Of a DNA stretch of 64,000 bases, positions 50,048-58,750 are shown one piece after another. Positions within the stretch are counted from its first letter, which is position 1, and the number at the start of each line of letters is the position of its first letter. The stretch is from Flavobacterium sp. (lineage in GTDB: Bacteria > Bacteroidota > Bacteroidia > Flavobacteriales > Flavobacteriaceae): positions 1 through 64,000 of the forward strand of contig NZ_PNJW01000010.1 of NCBI RefSeq assembly GCF_013822155.1, in the 5' to 3' direction. The translations under genes were made by a program, and so were the position numbers. The notes under the pieces were generated by a model. The model did no database searches. It was not told the DNA's origin and saw nothing but the letters and a program-made list of their open reading frames with translations.

Positions 50048-51127
50048 ATGAAAAAGTTTATCATACCAATATTGACACTATCGCTTTCTTTGCTTTTTTC
50101 TTGCGGAAGTGATCAAAAAGAAGTCAAAACCTTAGTAGCCATTCCGGTTAAAGTGAGCGGAATAGTGGAAAATACGAACAGTCCGTTTGTAACCGCTAGT
50201 GGTAAAATTGAAGCTGAAAACAGTGCCAACGTGAGTACCCGAATGATGGGATATGTAACGAAAGTCCATGTAAAAGTTGGACAAAAAGTAGGTGCCGGAC
50301 AATTGTTAGTGAGTATCAACAATTCCGATTTACAGGCTAAAAAAGCTCAGGTTGACGCTTCTATTTTGCAAGCAACTGCCGGATACAATAATGCAAAGAA
50401 AGATTACGATCGTTTTGTAGCTTTATTTAATCAACAGAGTGCTTCACAAAAGGAGTTAGATGATATGACCGCTCGTTTTGAAATGGCCAAAGCCGGATTA
50501 GAAGGAGCGAAACAAATGCGAAACGAAGTAATGGCCCAATTTAATTATGCCAATATCACAGCACCTTTTAGCGGAACAGTAACCAATTCTTTTGTAAAAG
50601 AAGGAGATATGGCAAATCCCGGAATGCCATTAGTCAGTGTTGAAGGTGTTTCAAGACTTCAAGTAACTGCAATGGTTTCTGAAAGTGATATTTCAAATAT
50701 CAAAAACGGAATGCCTGTAAATGTGATTATCAAATCGCAAAACAAACAAGTTTCAGGAAAAGTATCCGAAGTAAGTTTGTCGGCCAAAAATACAGGTGGC
50801 CAATATTTAGTGAAAGTGACTTTAGATAAAATGGATACTTCTATTTTATCAGGAATGTTTGTCAATGTACAATTTCCAATCGAAAAGAAAACCACAACAA
50901 CTGCAAAAAGTGAACAGGTTTTAGTACCCGATACGGCTTTAGTTCGTCAAGGTCAATTGACCGGTGTTTATACAATAGCAAACAATACAGCCATTTTACG
51001 TTGGTTACGTATCGGTAAAACCTACGGCGATAAAGTAGAGGTATTATCAGGTTTAAACGCCGATGAACCTTATATCGTTTCTTCAGAAGGAAAATTGTTC
51101 AACGGAGCAAAAGTGAGTGTTCAGTAA
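50048..51127 (+). CDS. RND efflux periplasmic adaptor (membrane fusion) lipoprotein
   Basis: The 359-residue protein has a lipoprotein signal (FSC), a biotinyl-lipoyl-like domain (GYVTKVHVKVGQKVGAGQLLVSI), a helical hairpin, and the beta-barrel part (ANITAPFSGTVTNSFVKEGDMANPGMPLVSV; PDTALVRQGQLTGVY). It bridges TolC and the RND pump. No metal-binding His/Met extension typical of Cus/Czc adaptors is obvious. Confidence 0.92.
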   Translation: MKKFIIPILTLSLSLLFSCGSDQKEVKTLVAIPVKVSGIVENTNSPFVTASGKIEAENSANVSTRMMGYVTKVHVKVGQKVGAGQLLVSINNSDLQAKKAQVDASILQATAGYNNAKKDYDRFVALFNQQSASQKELDDMTARFEMAKAGLEGAKQMRNEVMAQFNYANITAPFSGTVTNSFVKEGDMANPGMPLVSVEGVSRLQVTAMVSESDISNIKNGMPVNVIIKSQNKQVSGKVSEVSLSAKNTGGQYLVKVTLDKMDTSILSGMFVNVQFPIEKKTTTTAKSEQVLVPDTALVRQGQLTGVYTIANNTAILRWLRIGKTYGDKVEVLSGLNADEPYIVSSEGKLFNGAKVSVQ

Positions 51128-51205
51128 GCAGTTCGTAGTGTTCAGTTTGGAGTTTGAAGCAACAACTTTAAACTTTTAAACCATAAACTTTTAAACAATT
51201 TAATT

Positions 51206-54200
51206 ATGCAAGAAGGTATCTCAGGAAAAATAGCCAATTTCTTCATCAATTCTAAACTGACCATTTTATTAATGGTGGCTTTGATGGTGATAGGCGTTTA
51301 TAGTTCATTTCTCATTCCAAGAGAAGAAGAACCACAAATTAATGTACCAATGGCCGATGTAATGATTGGTTATCCGGGAGCTACTCCGGCAGAAGTAGAA
51401 AGTCGGGTCATTAAACCGTTAGAAAAAGTTTTAGCCAATATAAAAGGGGTGGAACATTTGCACAGTATGGCCATGAATGGTCAAGCAATGATTATTGTAC
51501 AATTCTTTGTAGGTGAAGATATTGAGCGTTCTTATGTAAAGCTTTACGATGAGTTAGCCAAACACGAAAATCTGTTTCCGCAAGGCGTTTATAAACCCAT
51601 GGTAAAAACGCGTTCCATTGATGATGTTCCGATGTTGGGATTGACCTTGTGGAGTGAAAAATACGATGATTTTGAAATTCTGCAACTGGCAGAAGAAGTT
51701 ACTTCGGAAATCGAAAAAGTTAAAGATGTTGCCATAACCAAAGAAATAGGTGGAAGATCACGTGAGTTAAAAGTCATTTTAGACAAAGACAAAATGGCCG
51801 AAAACAAAGTAGATGCGTTGGGAATCATGCAAATGATTCAAGCGAATAACGGTGCGTCGCAATCCGGAAGTTTTGTGCAAAATGATACAGAATACTTAAT
51901 TACAACCGGACGTTTTTTGGAAACAGCCGAAGATGTTGAAAATTTAGTGGTAGGGGTCAATCAAAACATGCCGGTTTATTTGAAACAAGTGGCCAAAGTT
52001 CAAGACGGACCCGGCACTGCAAAAAGTTATGTGTCGTTTGGTTATGGAAAAGCTAATGAAAAATTCAGTACCAATCCTTCTGAATATGCTGCTGTAACTA
52101 TTTCCATTGGAAAAGTAAAAGGTGCCGATGCAATGAAAATCTCCGATAAAATCATCGAACGGGTAGAGCATTTAAAAACAAATCTGATTCCTGACGATGT
52201 ACATGTGGAAGTGACCAGAAATTATGGCGAAACTGCTTCACATAAAGTAGGAGAGTTGTTATTACATTTAGGTGTAGCTATTTTAGCCGTTACTATTTTA
52301 GTGATGTTAGCTATGGGATGGAGAGGTGGATTAGTTGTGTTTTTCTCAGTTCCATTGACTTTTGCCTTAACCTTATTCAGTTATTACTTATTGGGTTATA
52401 CGTTAAATCGAATTACGCTTTTTGCTTTAGTTTTTGTGGTGGGAATCGTGGTTGACGACAGTATTATTATCGCCGAAAACATGCACCGGCATTTCAAAAT
52501 GAAACGATTGCCGTTCAATCAAGCCGCTATTTATGCGATTAATGAAGTAGGAAATCCAACCATTTTAGCAACGTTTACTGTTATTGCAGCGATTTTACCT
52601 ATGGCTTTCGTTTCCGGAATGATGGGACCTTATATGAGTCCGATGCCCATTGGTGCTTCTATTGCGATGATATTATCATTATTTGTAGCTTTAACCGTAA
52701 CTCCTTATTTAGGGTATCATTTACTTCATGAAAAAGAGGAACAAGAGCACAAAGAAGAACAAGGATTAGAAACCTCCCGTATTTATAAACTCTACAACAA
52801 ATTAGAGCGTCCGTTTTTAGATAGTTCAAAAAAACGAATGGTGATGTTGGGTATTACGGTGGTTCTTTTAATTGGTTCTGTCTTAATGTTTTTCACAAAA
52901 TCGGTAGCCGTTAAAATGTTACCTTTTGATAACAAAAACGAATTTCAAGTAGTAATTGATATGCCGGAAGGAACTACATTAGAGCGAACCGCAGCCGTTA
53001 CGAAAGAAATTGCTCAATATCTTTCAACAGTACCCGAGGTAGTTGATTATCAAAATTATATTGGTGCTTCTGCTCCAATAACTTTTAATGGTTTGGTGCG
53101 TCATTACGATTTGCGAGGAGGTAGTAATATGGCGGACATTCAAGTGAATTTGTTGCACAAAGAAGATCGTGATTTACAAAGTCATGATATTGCAAAAATC
53201 GTCCGTCCGGAAGTGCAGAAGATTGCCAAAAAATATGGTGCTAATGTAAAAATTATTGAAGTTCCACCGGGACCTCCTGTATTATCAACGTTGGTGGCTG
53301 AAATTTACGGACCTGATTATGCTGAGCAGATTAAAGTGGCCAAACAAGTGAAAACAATTTTAGAGACAACTCCTGATATTGTGGACATCGATTGGATGGT
53401 GGAAGATGCTCAAACGGAATATAAATTGGAAGTAGATAAAGAAAAAGCCATGTTAAACGGAATTGCTCCGCAACAAGTAGTGGGTAATCTAACGTATTTA
53501 TTGCGTGAAATGCCGGTAACGAATTTGTATGACGAGCGTTCCAACAATCCGGTTGGTATCGTGATGGCTTTAGATGATCAGGATAAAACATCGTTGCAAG
53601 ATATTCAAAACCTAAAAATTAAAGGTTCACAAGGTAATGTAGTTCCCGTAAGTGATTTGGTGAAAGTAAACGAAACCGAATTGCAAAAAACAATTTACAG
53701 AAAAGACCAAAAACGAGTAGTTTATGTAACCGCAGACATGGCGGGAGATTTGGAAAGTCCGGTGTACGCCATTTTGGGAATGGAAGAAAAATTACAAAAA
53801 ATGGAACTACCCAAAGGTTATTCGGTGAATGAATTATACATGAAACAACCTTCTGATGAAAGCAATTTTACTGTAAAATGGGATGGTGAATGGCAAATTA
53901 CCTTAGAAGTATTCCGTGATTTAGGGGTTGCATTTTTAGTGGTAATTTTAGTAATTTATATGTTGATTGTGGGATGGTTCCAAAACTTTAAAACTCCTAT
54001 TGTGATGATGTTGGCAATTCCACTTTCATTAGTCGGAATTGTATTGGGTCACTGGATTCTTGGAGCTTTCTTTACTGCTACTTCATTCATTGGTATGATT
54101 GCCTTGGCGGGAGTAATGGTTCGAAACTCGGTCTTACTAATCGACTTTATCGAAATCCGATTGAATGATGGAATAGAACTCAAACAAGCCATCATCGAGG

Positions 54201-54406
54201 CAGGAGCAGTGCGAACCACACCAATTTTGTTAACAACCGGAGCTGTGGTTATTGGAGCTTCGATTATATTATTTGACCCGATTTTCCAAGGCTTAGCCAT
54301 TTCATTGGTAGCTGGAGCAATTGTATCAACATTGTTAACGTTAATTGTGGTTCCGCTGATTTATTACATCACCGAACGCAAGAAATGGGAAAAGAAAAGT
54401 GAATAA
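51206..54406 (+). CDS. RND family efflux permease (AcrB/HAE-like)
   Basis: The 1066-residue pump has the RND pattern: NPREEEPQINVP-type start region (SFLIPREEEPQIN), 12 helices, TM4 Asp motif VVGIVVDDSIIIAENMHRH, and the second-half repeat GVMVRNSVLLIDFIEIRL. Large periplasmic loops include PMVKTRSIDDVPMLGLTLW. Family resemblance is to HAE/AcrB-like pumps more than to heavy-metal CzcA. A 79-nt spacer rich in AAACTTT units lies before it. Dyad B control suggests export of a sulfur-stress product or thiol/metal adduct, which is inference. Confidence 0.93.
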   Translation: MQEGISGKIANFFINSKLTILLMVALMVIGVYSSFLIPREEEPQINVPMADVMIGYPGATPAEVESRVIKPLEKVLANIKGVEHLHSMAMNGQAMIIVQFFVGEDIERSYVKLYDELAKHENLFPQGVYKPMVKTRSIDDVPMLGLTLWSEKYDDFEILQLAEEVTSEIEKVKDVAITKEIGGRSRELKVILDKDKMAENKVDALGIMQMIQANNGASQSGSFVQNDTEYLITTGRFLETAEDVENLVVGVNQNMPVYLKQVAKVQDGPGTAKSYVSFGYGKANEKFSTNPSEYAAVTISIGKVKGADAMKISDKIIERVEHLKTNLIPDDVHVEVTRNYGETASHKVGELLLHLGVAILAVTILVMLAMGWRGGLVVFFSVPLTFALTLFSYYLLGYTLNRITLFALVFVVGIVVDDSIIIAENMHRHFKMKRLPFNQAAIYAINEVGNPTILATFTVIAAILPMAFVSGMMGPYMSPMPIGASIAMILSLFVALTVTPYLGYHLLHEKEEQEHKEEQGLETSRIYKLYNKLERPFLDSSKKRMVMLGITVVLLIGSVLMFFTKSVAVKMLPFDNKNEFQVVIDMPEGTTLERTAAVTKEIAQYLSTVPEVVDYQNYIGASAPITFNGLVRHYDLRGGSNMADIQVNLLHKEDRDLQSHDIAKIVRPEVQKIAKKYGANVKIIEVPPGPPVLSTLVAEIYGPDYAEQIKVAKQVKTILETTPDIVDIDWMVEDAQTEYKLEVDKEKAMLNGIAPQQVVGNLTYLLREMPVTNLYDERSNNPVGIVMALDDQDKTSLQDIQNLKIKGSQGNVVPVSDLVKVNETELQKTIYRKDQKRVVYVTADMAGDLESPVYAILGMEEKLQKMELPKGYSVNELYMKQPSDESNFTVKWDGEWQITLEVFRDLGVAFLVVILVIYMLIVGWFQNFKTPIVMMLAIPLSLVGIVLGHWILGAFFTATSFIGMIALAGVMVRNSVLLIDFIEIRLNDGIELKQAIIEAGAVRTTPILLTTGAVVIGASIILFDPIFQGLAISLVAGAIVSTLLTLIVVPLIYYITERKKWEKKSE

Positions 54407-54417
54407 CATTCAGAATG

Positions 54418-54447
54418 TCAACTCAGCAACTCAGAAACTCAAAAAAT
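54418..54447. repeat. Half-copy of the CTnAG intergenic repeat
   Basis: The spacer between the RND gene and the next ORF reads ACTCAGCAACTCAGAAACTC, the same CTCAG units as in the repeat at 54766-54840. Confidence 0.6.
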
Positions 54448-54448
54448 A

Positions 54449-54754
54449 ATGAAACTAGTATTATTAACCGCTGTTGTTTCTTTCAAAAAAGAAATTCAGC
54501 ACATGCTTAAACAAGCCGGAGTAAAAACCTATTCCTACCGCGATGTCACAGGTTTTAAAGACTTTAGTGAAGAAGCCTTAGCATCGAACTGGTTTGGAAG
54601 TGAAATGCACGAATATGAGTCCATCGCATTTTATGTATTTGTACCCAAAGAAAACATGGAAATATTAATGCATTTAATTACAGAATTTAATCAACAATTG
54701 GAAACACGTTCAAAAGTGCATTTAGCTTCTTTTCAAATTGAAAATTATTTATAA
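54449..54754 (+). CDS. Small cytosolic protein, PII/CutA-like fold (DUF3240-like)
   Basis: The 101-residue protein has a beta-alpha-beta layout (MKLVLLTAVVSFKKEIQHMLKQAGVKTYSYRDVTGF ... ESIAFYVFVPKENMEILMHLITEFNQQL) that resembles ferredoxin-like PII-superfamily proteins. DUF3240-type proteins of this size accompany RND metal or drug pumps. It would be a regulator or sensor of the pump. Function is not established. Confidence 0.65.
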   Translation: MKLVLLTAVVSFKKEIQHMLKQAGVKTYSYRDVTGFKDFSEEALASNWFGSEMHEYESIAFYVFVPKENMEILMHLITEFNQQLETRSKVHLASFQIENYL

Positions 54755-54765
54755 ATAAGTGGCTG

Positions 54766-54840
54766 AGTAGCTAAGATTCTGAGTAGGTAATCATATTAAT
54801 ATCTCAGTATCTCAGTTACTTAGAAACTCAGAAACTCAAA
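54766..54840. repeat. CTnAG intergenic repeat with inverted halves
   Basis: GGCTGAGTAGCTAAGATTCT is followed by ATATCTCAGTATCTCAGTTA and further CTTAG/CTCAG units. The two halves are roughly reverse complements, and the unit type is the same as at 9785-9869. Confidence 0.72.
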
Positions 54841-54844
54841 AAAA

Positions 54845-55033
54845 ATGAAAAACAGAATCGTACGCGGCATTGCAGGAACATTTATCCTCATCAGTATTTT
54901 ATTAGCCATTTATGTAAACATCAATTGGTTATGGTTTACTGCTTTTGTGGGAGCCAATTTATTACAATCATCCTTAACCAAATGGTGTTTGATGGATGAT
55001 ATTTTAACAAAAGTATTCAAGGTAAAAGACTAA
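54845..55033 (+). CDS. DUF2892 (YgaP-like) small membrane protein
   Basis: The 62-residue protein starts NRIVRGIAGTFILISILLAI and has two helices with NWLWFTAFVGANLLQSSLTKWCLMDDIL between and after. This is the DUF2892 pattern, which in YgaP is fused to a rhodanese domain. Its single Cys lies in KWCLMD, a conserved position. It ends the RND operon and gives another link to sulfane-sulfur biology. Confidence 0.85.
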   Translation: MKNRIVRGIAGTFILISILLAIYVNINWLWFTAFVGANLLQSSLTKWCLMDDILTKVFKVKD

Positions 55034-55058
55034 GTACCTGTAATCTTTTATCAATTCT

Positions 55059-55087
55059 AACCCTATGCAATTGTGTAGGGTTTTTTT
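55059..55087 (+). terminator. Terminator of the RND operon
   Basis: AACCCTA pairs with TAGGGTT, extended by weak internal pairs, and is followed by seven T. Confidence 0.82.
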
Positions 55088-55165
55088 ATTAATAAAAGTG
55101 CAGTAGACTAAATAATCTTGTGTACTTTTGATTGTGTTTTAAAAATGAAAAAATAATTACATCTA

Positions 55166-55735
55166 ATGGAAAACAGAACCTATACTACCATTTACAGAAT
55201 CATGCATTGGGCTATTGCCATCTGTATGATTTTACTTTTATTGACTATTTTTCTTCGACTAACATGGATGAATAAAAACAATGTTTCTGCGATTATTCAA
55301 AATTTTTTGGCAACAACCGATCTAACTTTATCAGAAGATCAATCAATTTTGCTAGCTAAACAAATCAGAAAACCCATGTGGGATTGGCATATTTATCTAG
55401 GGTATGTTTTAGTTGGATTATATAGTATACGATTAGTGCTACCTTTCTTTGGTAAAATGAAGTTTTCTAATCCATTTAATAAAGAACTTTCTTTTAAAAC
55501 TAAATTTCAATATGCTTTGTATTTGTTTTTTTATACTTGTGTGGCTATTTCATTAATTACAGGATTAATTATCGAATTCGGTCCTAAAAATTTAAAAACA
55601 CCAATGGAAGAAATACATGTACTATCTATTTATTATTTAGTAGCTTTTATTATACTTCACATTGGAGGCGTTTTATATGCTGAGTTTACCACAAGTAAGG
55701 GAATTATCTCTAAAATAGTAAGTGGAAATAAATAA
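55166..55735 (+). CDS. Cytochrome b561/Ni-Fe hydrogenase b-type membrane protein
   Basis: The 189-residue protein has four membrane helices with histidines in RIMHWAIAI, WDWHIYLGYVL, EEIHVLSIYYL and IILHIGGVLYA, the bis-heme b pattern of the cytochrome b561 superfamily. It would transfer electrons across the inner membrane or between quinol and a periplasmic acceptor. A perfect TACTTTTG -7 element lies at 55123-55130; neither dyad is at the usual distance. Confidence 0.82.
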   Translation: MENRTYTTIYRIMHWAIAICMILLLLTIFLRLTWMNKNNVSAIIQNFLATTDLTLSEDQSILLAKQIRKPMWDWHIYLGYVLVGLYSIRLVLPFFGKMKFSNPFNKELSFKTKFQYALYLFFYTCVAISLITGLIIEFGPKNLKTPMEEIHVLSIYYLVAFIILHIGGVLYAEFTTSKGIISKIVSGNK

Positions 55736-55798
55736 TAAACTTTAGTTATTTAAAAAAATCTGTTAAACTGTTTTTCACAGCATAGCTAATTGAAAACA

Positions 55799-58210
55799 TT
55801 AAAAATCAGCTCTAAAAGAAAGAACATAATTTCTTCCGGGAGCGGAAATACCGGAGCTATATAAACGATAACGTTGGTCAGTTATGTTTTCAACTCCAGC
55901 ATTAACACTGAAGTTTTTTGTTAAAACATACATTCCTTTTAAATTTAAAGTATACCAAGAGGGAGAATAATTATTTCCATTAGCATCCTTTGCATAAATT
56001 TCATCTTTGCCTTGTTCTTCGAAAGCTAAATCTTCAAAATTGCGTTTAGCCTGATAGGAAGAATAAAATTGTAAGTTTAATTTTTCGGCTTTATAATTCA
56101 AACTGGACATTCCAAATAATGGAACTGCATGACGTAGCGGACTCGTTGTGCCATCATCTAATTCTTCATCTCCTTTTTGGTAATTTAAATCAGATGAAAT
56201 ACTGAATCCGGCAGGAAGATTTACTTCTAAACCCAGTTGAATACCATAAACTTTAGCATTAGCGGCATTTTGGACTGCTTGTATTTGACTTACTTCGCCA
56301 TCATAAATGATACTGCTTTCCCCATTAAGTTGGTAATCTCTTTTCACCATCGCATTTTGTAAAATGGTATAAAATCCGGTAACATCAACTTTAATAACAT
56401 TACTGATTACTTTGGCAAAACCTAAATCAACATTATATGCATATTCTGCTTTTAAATCAGGATTTGGCACTGTTAGAGTCCCGGGAGCAGAATCAAACAC
56501 TTTTCCCACATCATCAACATTAGGTGATCGGAATCCGGTTCCGAAATTAGTACTGAAAACCCATGAATTTAAAGTACGGTAAACGGCTCCAAGACTACCG
56601 GTTATGGCACCATCATTGATTTTAGCAGAATCAAATGGAAAAGGATAAAAAGCCAGATTATTTGTAAAATCTGAATCTAATTTATAATAATTGTATCGAA
56701 GACCGGTTTGCACCGAAAATTGATTCGTTACTTTAAATTCATCATTCACATAGGCTGCCATTGAGCTCCAAGTAGATTGCGGGTATCGTGATGGTCCCGT
56801 TGTATTTTCACCCGTTGAAATATCGGTTATATAACCACTCGATTGAACATCATTAAAAACATATTCCAATCCGTAAAACAAAGTATTCTTTTGATTTATT
56901 GCTTTATTAAAATCAAGATTAACTGAATAGGCTTTGACTTTTTCTGTTTGTGTATTTCTACTATCATTATTCAAAGAACGATCGATTCGACTTTCTTCAA
57001 ACGATTGTTGAGCAAGGCGTAATGTCATTTGGTCATACAGTTTAGCATTACCGTTGTAGTTAACAGTCAGGTTATTCATCATCCATTTTTGAGGACCATA
57101 ATTCCATTCAGCGTAACGGGCTGTTCCGTTTCTAACCCGGTTATGACGATCATATCGGCCATAGGTTGAAGTTTCTGAATAGTGAAAACCATATTGTAAA
57201 TCCCATTTTTCAGTAGGTTTAAATCTAATTTTTTGCATTAAATTCAATTGCGAATAAGCCGAAGGAATTTGTAATAATGGATCATCCTGTGTTACCACTA
57301 CGTCAATACTGTCTTGCCGTTGCACATAATAAGGTTTGATATAATCATCCGGACCATGACTTCCTTGGCGTAAATGATCAAAATCCCATGTACTGAAACT
57401 TGTTACAATTGCCCATTTGTTCCAACCAACATTCACATCAAAATGCCCTGTTTTTTCTTTATTAGCAGATGAAGTTCGGGTAACCGCTTTTCCGGTTATA
57501 AAAGGTTTATCCGTTAAGGAAAGTTGAGGAGTCAAGGTTTGAAAACTCATCACGCCACCTATGGCATCGCTTCCATAAATTACGGAACCTGGGCCAAAAA
57601 GAACTTCAGTATTTTCAATCGTAAAAGGATCTTGGTTAATTACATTTTGAATATTACCAGACCGAAAGATAGCATTATTCATTCGCACGCCATCTACTGT
57701 ATAAAGTAATCGGTTCGTCGCAAAACCTCTAATCATTGGACTTCCACCACCTTGTTGACTTTTTTGTAAATATACTTTACCTGAAATACTTAGTAAATCT
57801 GCTGCTGTTTGCGGGTTTTGTAAAGCCACTTCAGCCGGTGAAATAGAAATAATTTTGGAGGGAACATTGCTGGAGAGTTGCCTCCATCTTGTGCCAGAAA
57901 GAACCACTTCCTCGAGGTTTAAATTTGAGGCTTCTAATTGTATTTCAAAACCATCGGATTCAATCTCCGCAAAGCTTTTAATTACAGTTTTAAAACCGGG
58001 CATTCGTATTTCTATTTTTTTAGCTCCTTTGAAAGCTGAAATAGTAGCTTGGCCACCGGTGTTTGTGATGGTAAATACTTTTGGATCTTCACTGGACAAG
58101 GTGACTAAATCAATCGGTTTTCCCGATTGTTTGTCTTTAATAGTGATGGTTTGAGAATAGTTGAATCCTGAAATTCCAATAAGACAAAATAAAAATAATA
58201 GTTTTTTCAT
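55799..58210 (-). CDS. TonB-dependent receptor, heme/hemoglobin type
   Basis: The 803-residue protein has a signal peptide (NYSQ), an N-terminal carboxypeptidase-like beta domain (to about residue 95), a plug (VLSGTRWRQLSSNVPSKIISI; GGGSPMIRGFATNRLLYTVDGVRMNN; LFGPGSVIYGSDAIGGVMSF) and a 22-strand barrel ending VLSFRADF. The plug and TSTYGRYDRHNRVRNGTARYAEWNYG segment resemble hemoglobin/transferrin/heme receptors. Heme import would suit a locus rich in cytochromes, but substrate is inferred. Confidence 0.85.
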   Translation of the reverse strand: MKKLLFLFCLIGISGFNYSQTITIKDKQSGKPIDLVTLSSEDPKVFTITNTGGQATISAFKGAKKIEIRMPGFKTVIKSFAEIESDGFEIQLEASNLNLEEVVLSGTRWRQLSSNVPSKIISISPAEVALQNPQTAADLLSISGKVYLQKSQQGGGSPMIRGFATNRLLYTVDGVRMNNAIFRSGNIQNVINQDPFTIENTEVLFGPGSVIYGSDAIGGVMSFQTLTPQLSLTDKPFITGKAVTRTSSANKEKTGHFDVNVGWNKWAIVTSFSTWDFDHLRQGSHGPDDYIKPYYVQRQDSIDVVVTQDDPLLQIPSAYSQLNLMQKIRFKPTEKWDLQYGFHYSETSTYGRYDRHNRVRNGTARYAEWNYGPQKWMMNNLTVNYNGNAKLYDQMTLRLAQQSFEESRIDRSLNNDSRNTQTEKVKAYSVNLDFNKAINQKNTLFYGLEYVFNDVQSSGYITDISTGENTTGPSRYPQSTWSSMAAYVNDEFKVTNQFSVQTGLRYNYYKLDSDFTNNLAFYPFPFDSAKINDGAITGSLGAVYRTLNSWVFSTNFGTGFRSPNVDDVGKVFDSAPGTLTVPNPDLKAEYAYNVDLGFAKVISNVIKVDVTGFYTILQNAMVKRDYQLNGESSIIYDGEVSQIQAVQNAANAKVYGIQLGLEVNLPAGFSISSDLNYQKGDEELDDGTTSPLRHAVPLFGMSSLNYKAEKLNLQFYSSYQAKRNFEDLAFEEQGKDEIYAKDANGNNYSPSWYTLNLKGMYVLTKNFSVNAGVENITDQRYRLYSSGISAPGRNYVLSFRADF

Positions 58211-58686
58211 TGTTATTAATTAAATTTCAAAATATAAACTATTGAAAATGATAGTTGTAATTCATTATAAATGAAATTTGATAAAAGGCTTAAATATAAA
58301 TCTTTTACAGCAAAAAATAGTCAAGTAGTCAACCAATAAAGCAATCATAAGTCATCTTTTAATTGTTACATTAATAAAGATAAGTTGTATTGATTTTTAC
58401 AACTAAAATTTTTAAATAGCTTAAATAAAAAAATTAAAGTAATCTATTTTGCATTTTGTTTGAAAAATTGTTGCAATAATGATGCCGAAATGCTTGATTA
58501 TTCAATTTTTTTTAATAAAAGAACACCGATTTTTTCCGGTAAACTCAATTCACAAACTATAAAATTGGGAATTTAGTTTTGATTATCAAATGTTTTATTG
58601 ATTTGAGAATGTAAATGGTATTTCTTCAGAAACACATCTAGCATCAATTTTATGTTTTTGGTTTAACTTATAATTATAAAAGAGAA
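58211..58686. other. Long AT-rich intergenic region
   Basis: About 475 nt between the divergent receptor and folate ligase genes. An imperfect inverted repeat AACTAT-N8-ATAGTT lies near 58238-58256. No ORF, RNA gene or further dyad was seen. Confidence 0.5.
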
Positions 58687-58730
58687 TTGATAATTATCAT
58701 ACTTATACAAATACAATATTCTTACCTTCG
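58687..58730 (+). promoter_or_regulatory. Dyad A box and promoter of the formate-tetrahydrofolate ligase gene
   Basis: TTGAT-AATT-ATCAT at 58687-58700 has one half identical to the classical FNR half-site. TACCTTCG at 58723-58730 is one mismatch from the -7 consensus, 29.5 nt from the axis. Confidence 0.66.
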
Positions 58731-58750
58731 ATACCGTAAAATAAAATCAT

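Noticed and set aside
50113..50322. Antisense ORFs longer than 60 codons inside nosD, RND and other genes
   Set aside because: They lie wholly within well-supported genes, have no promoter and show codon content explained by the opposite strand.
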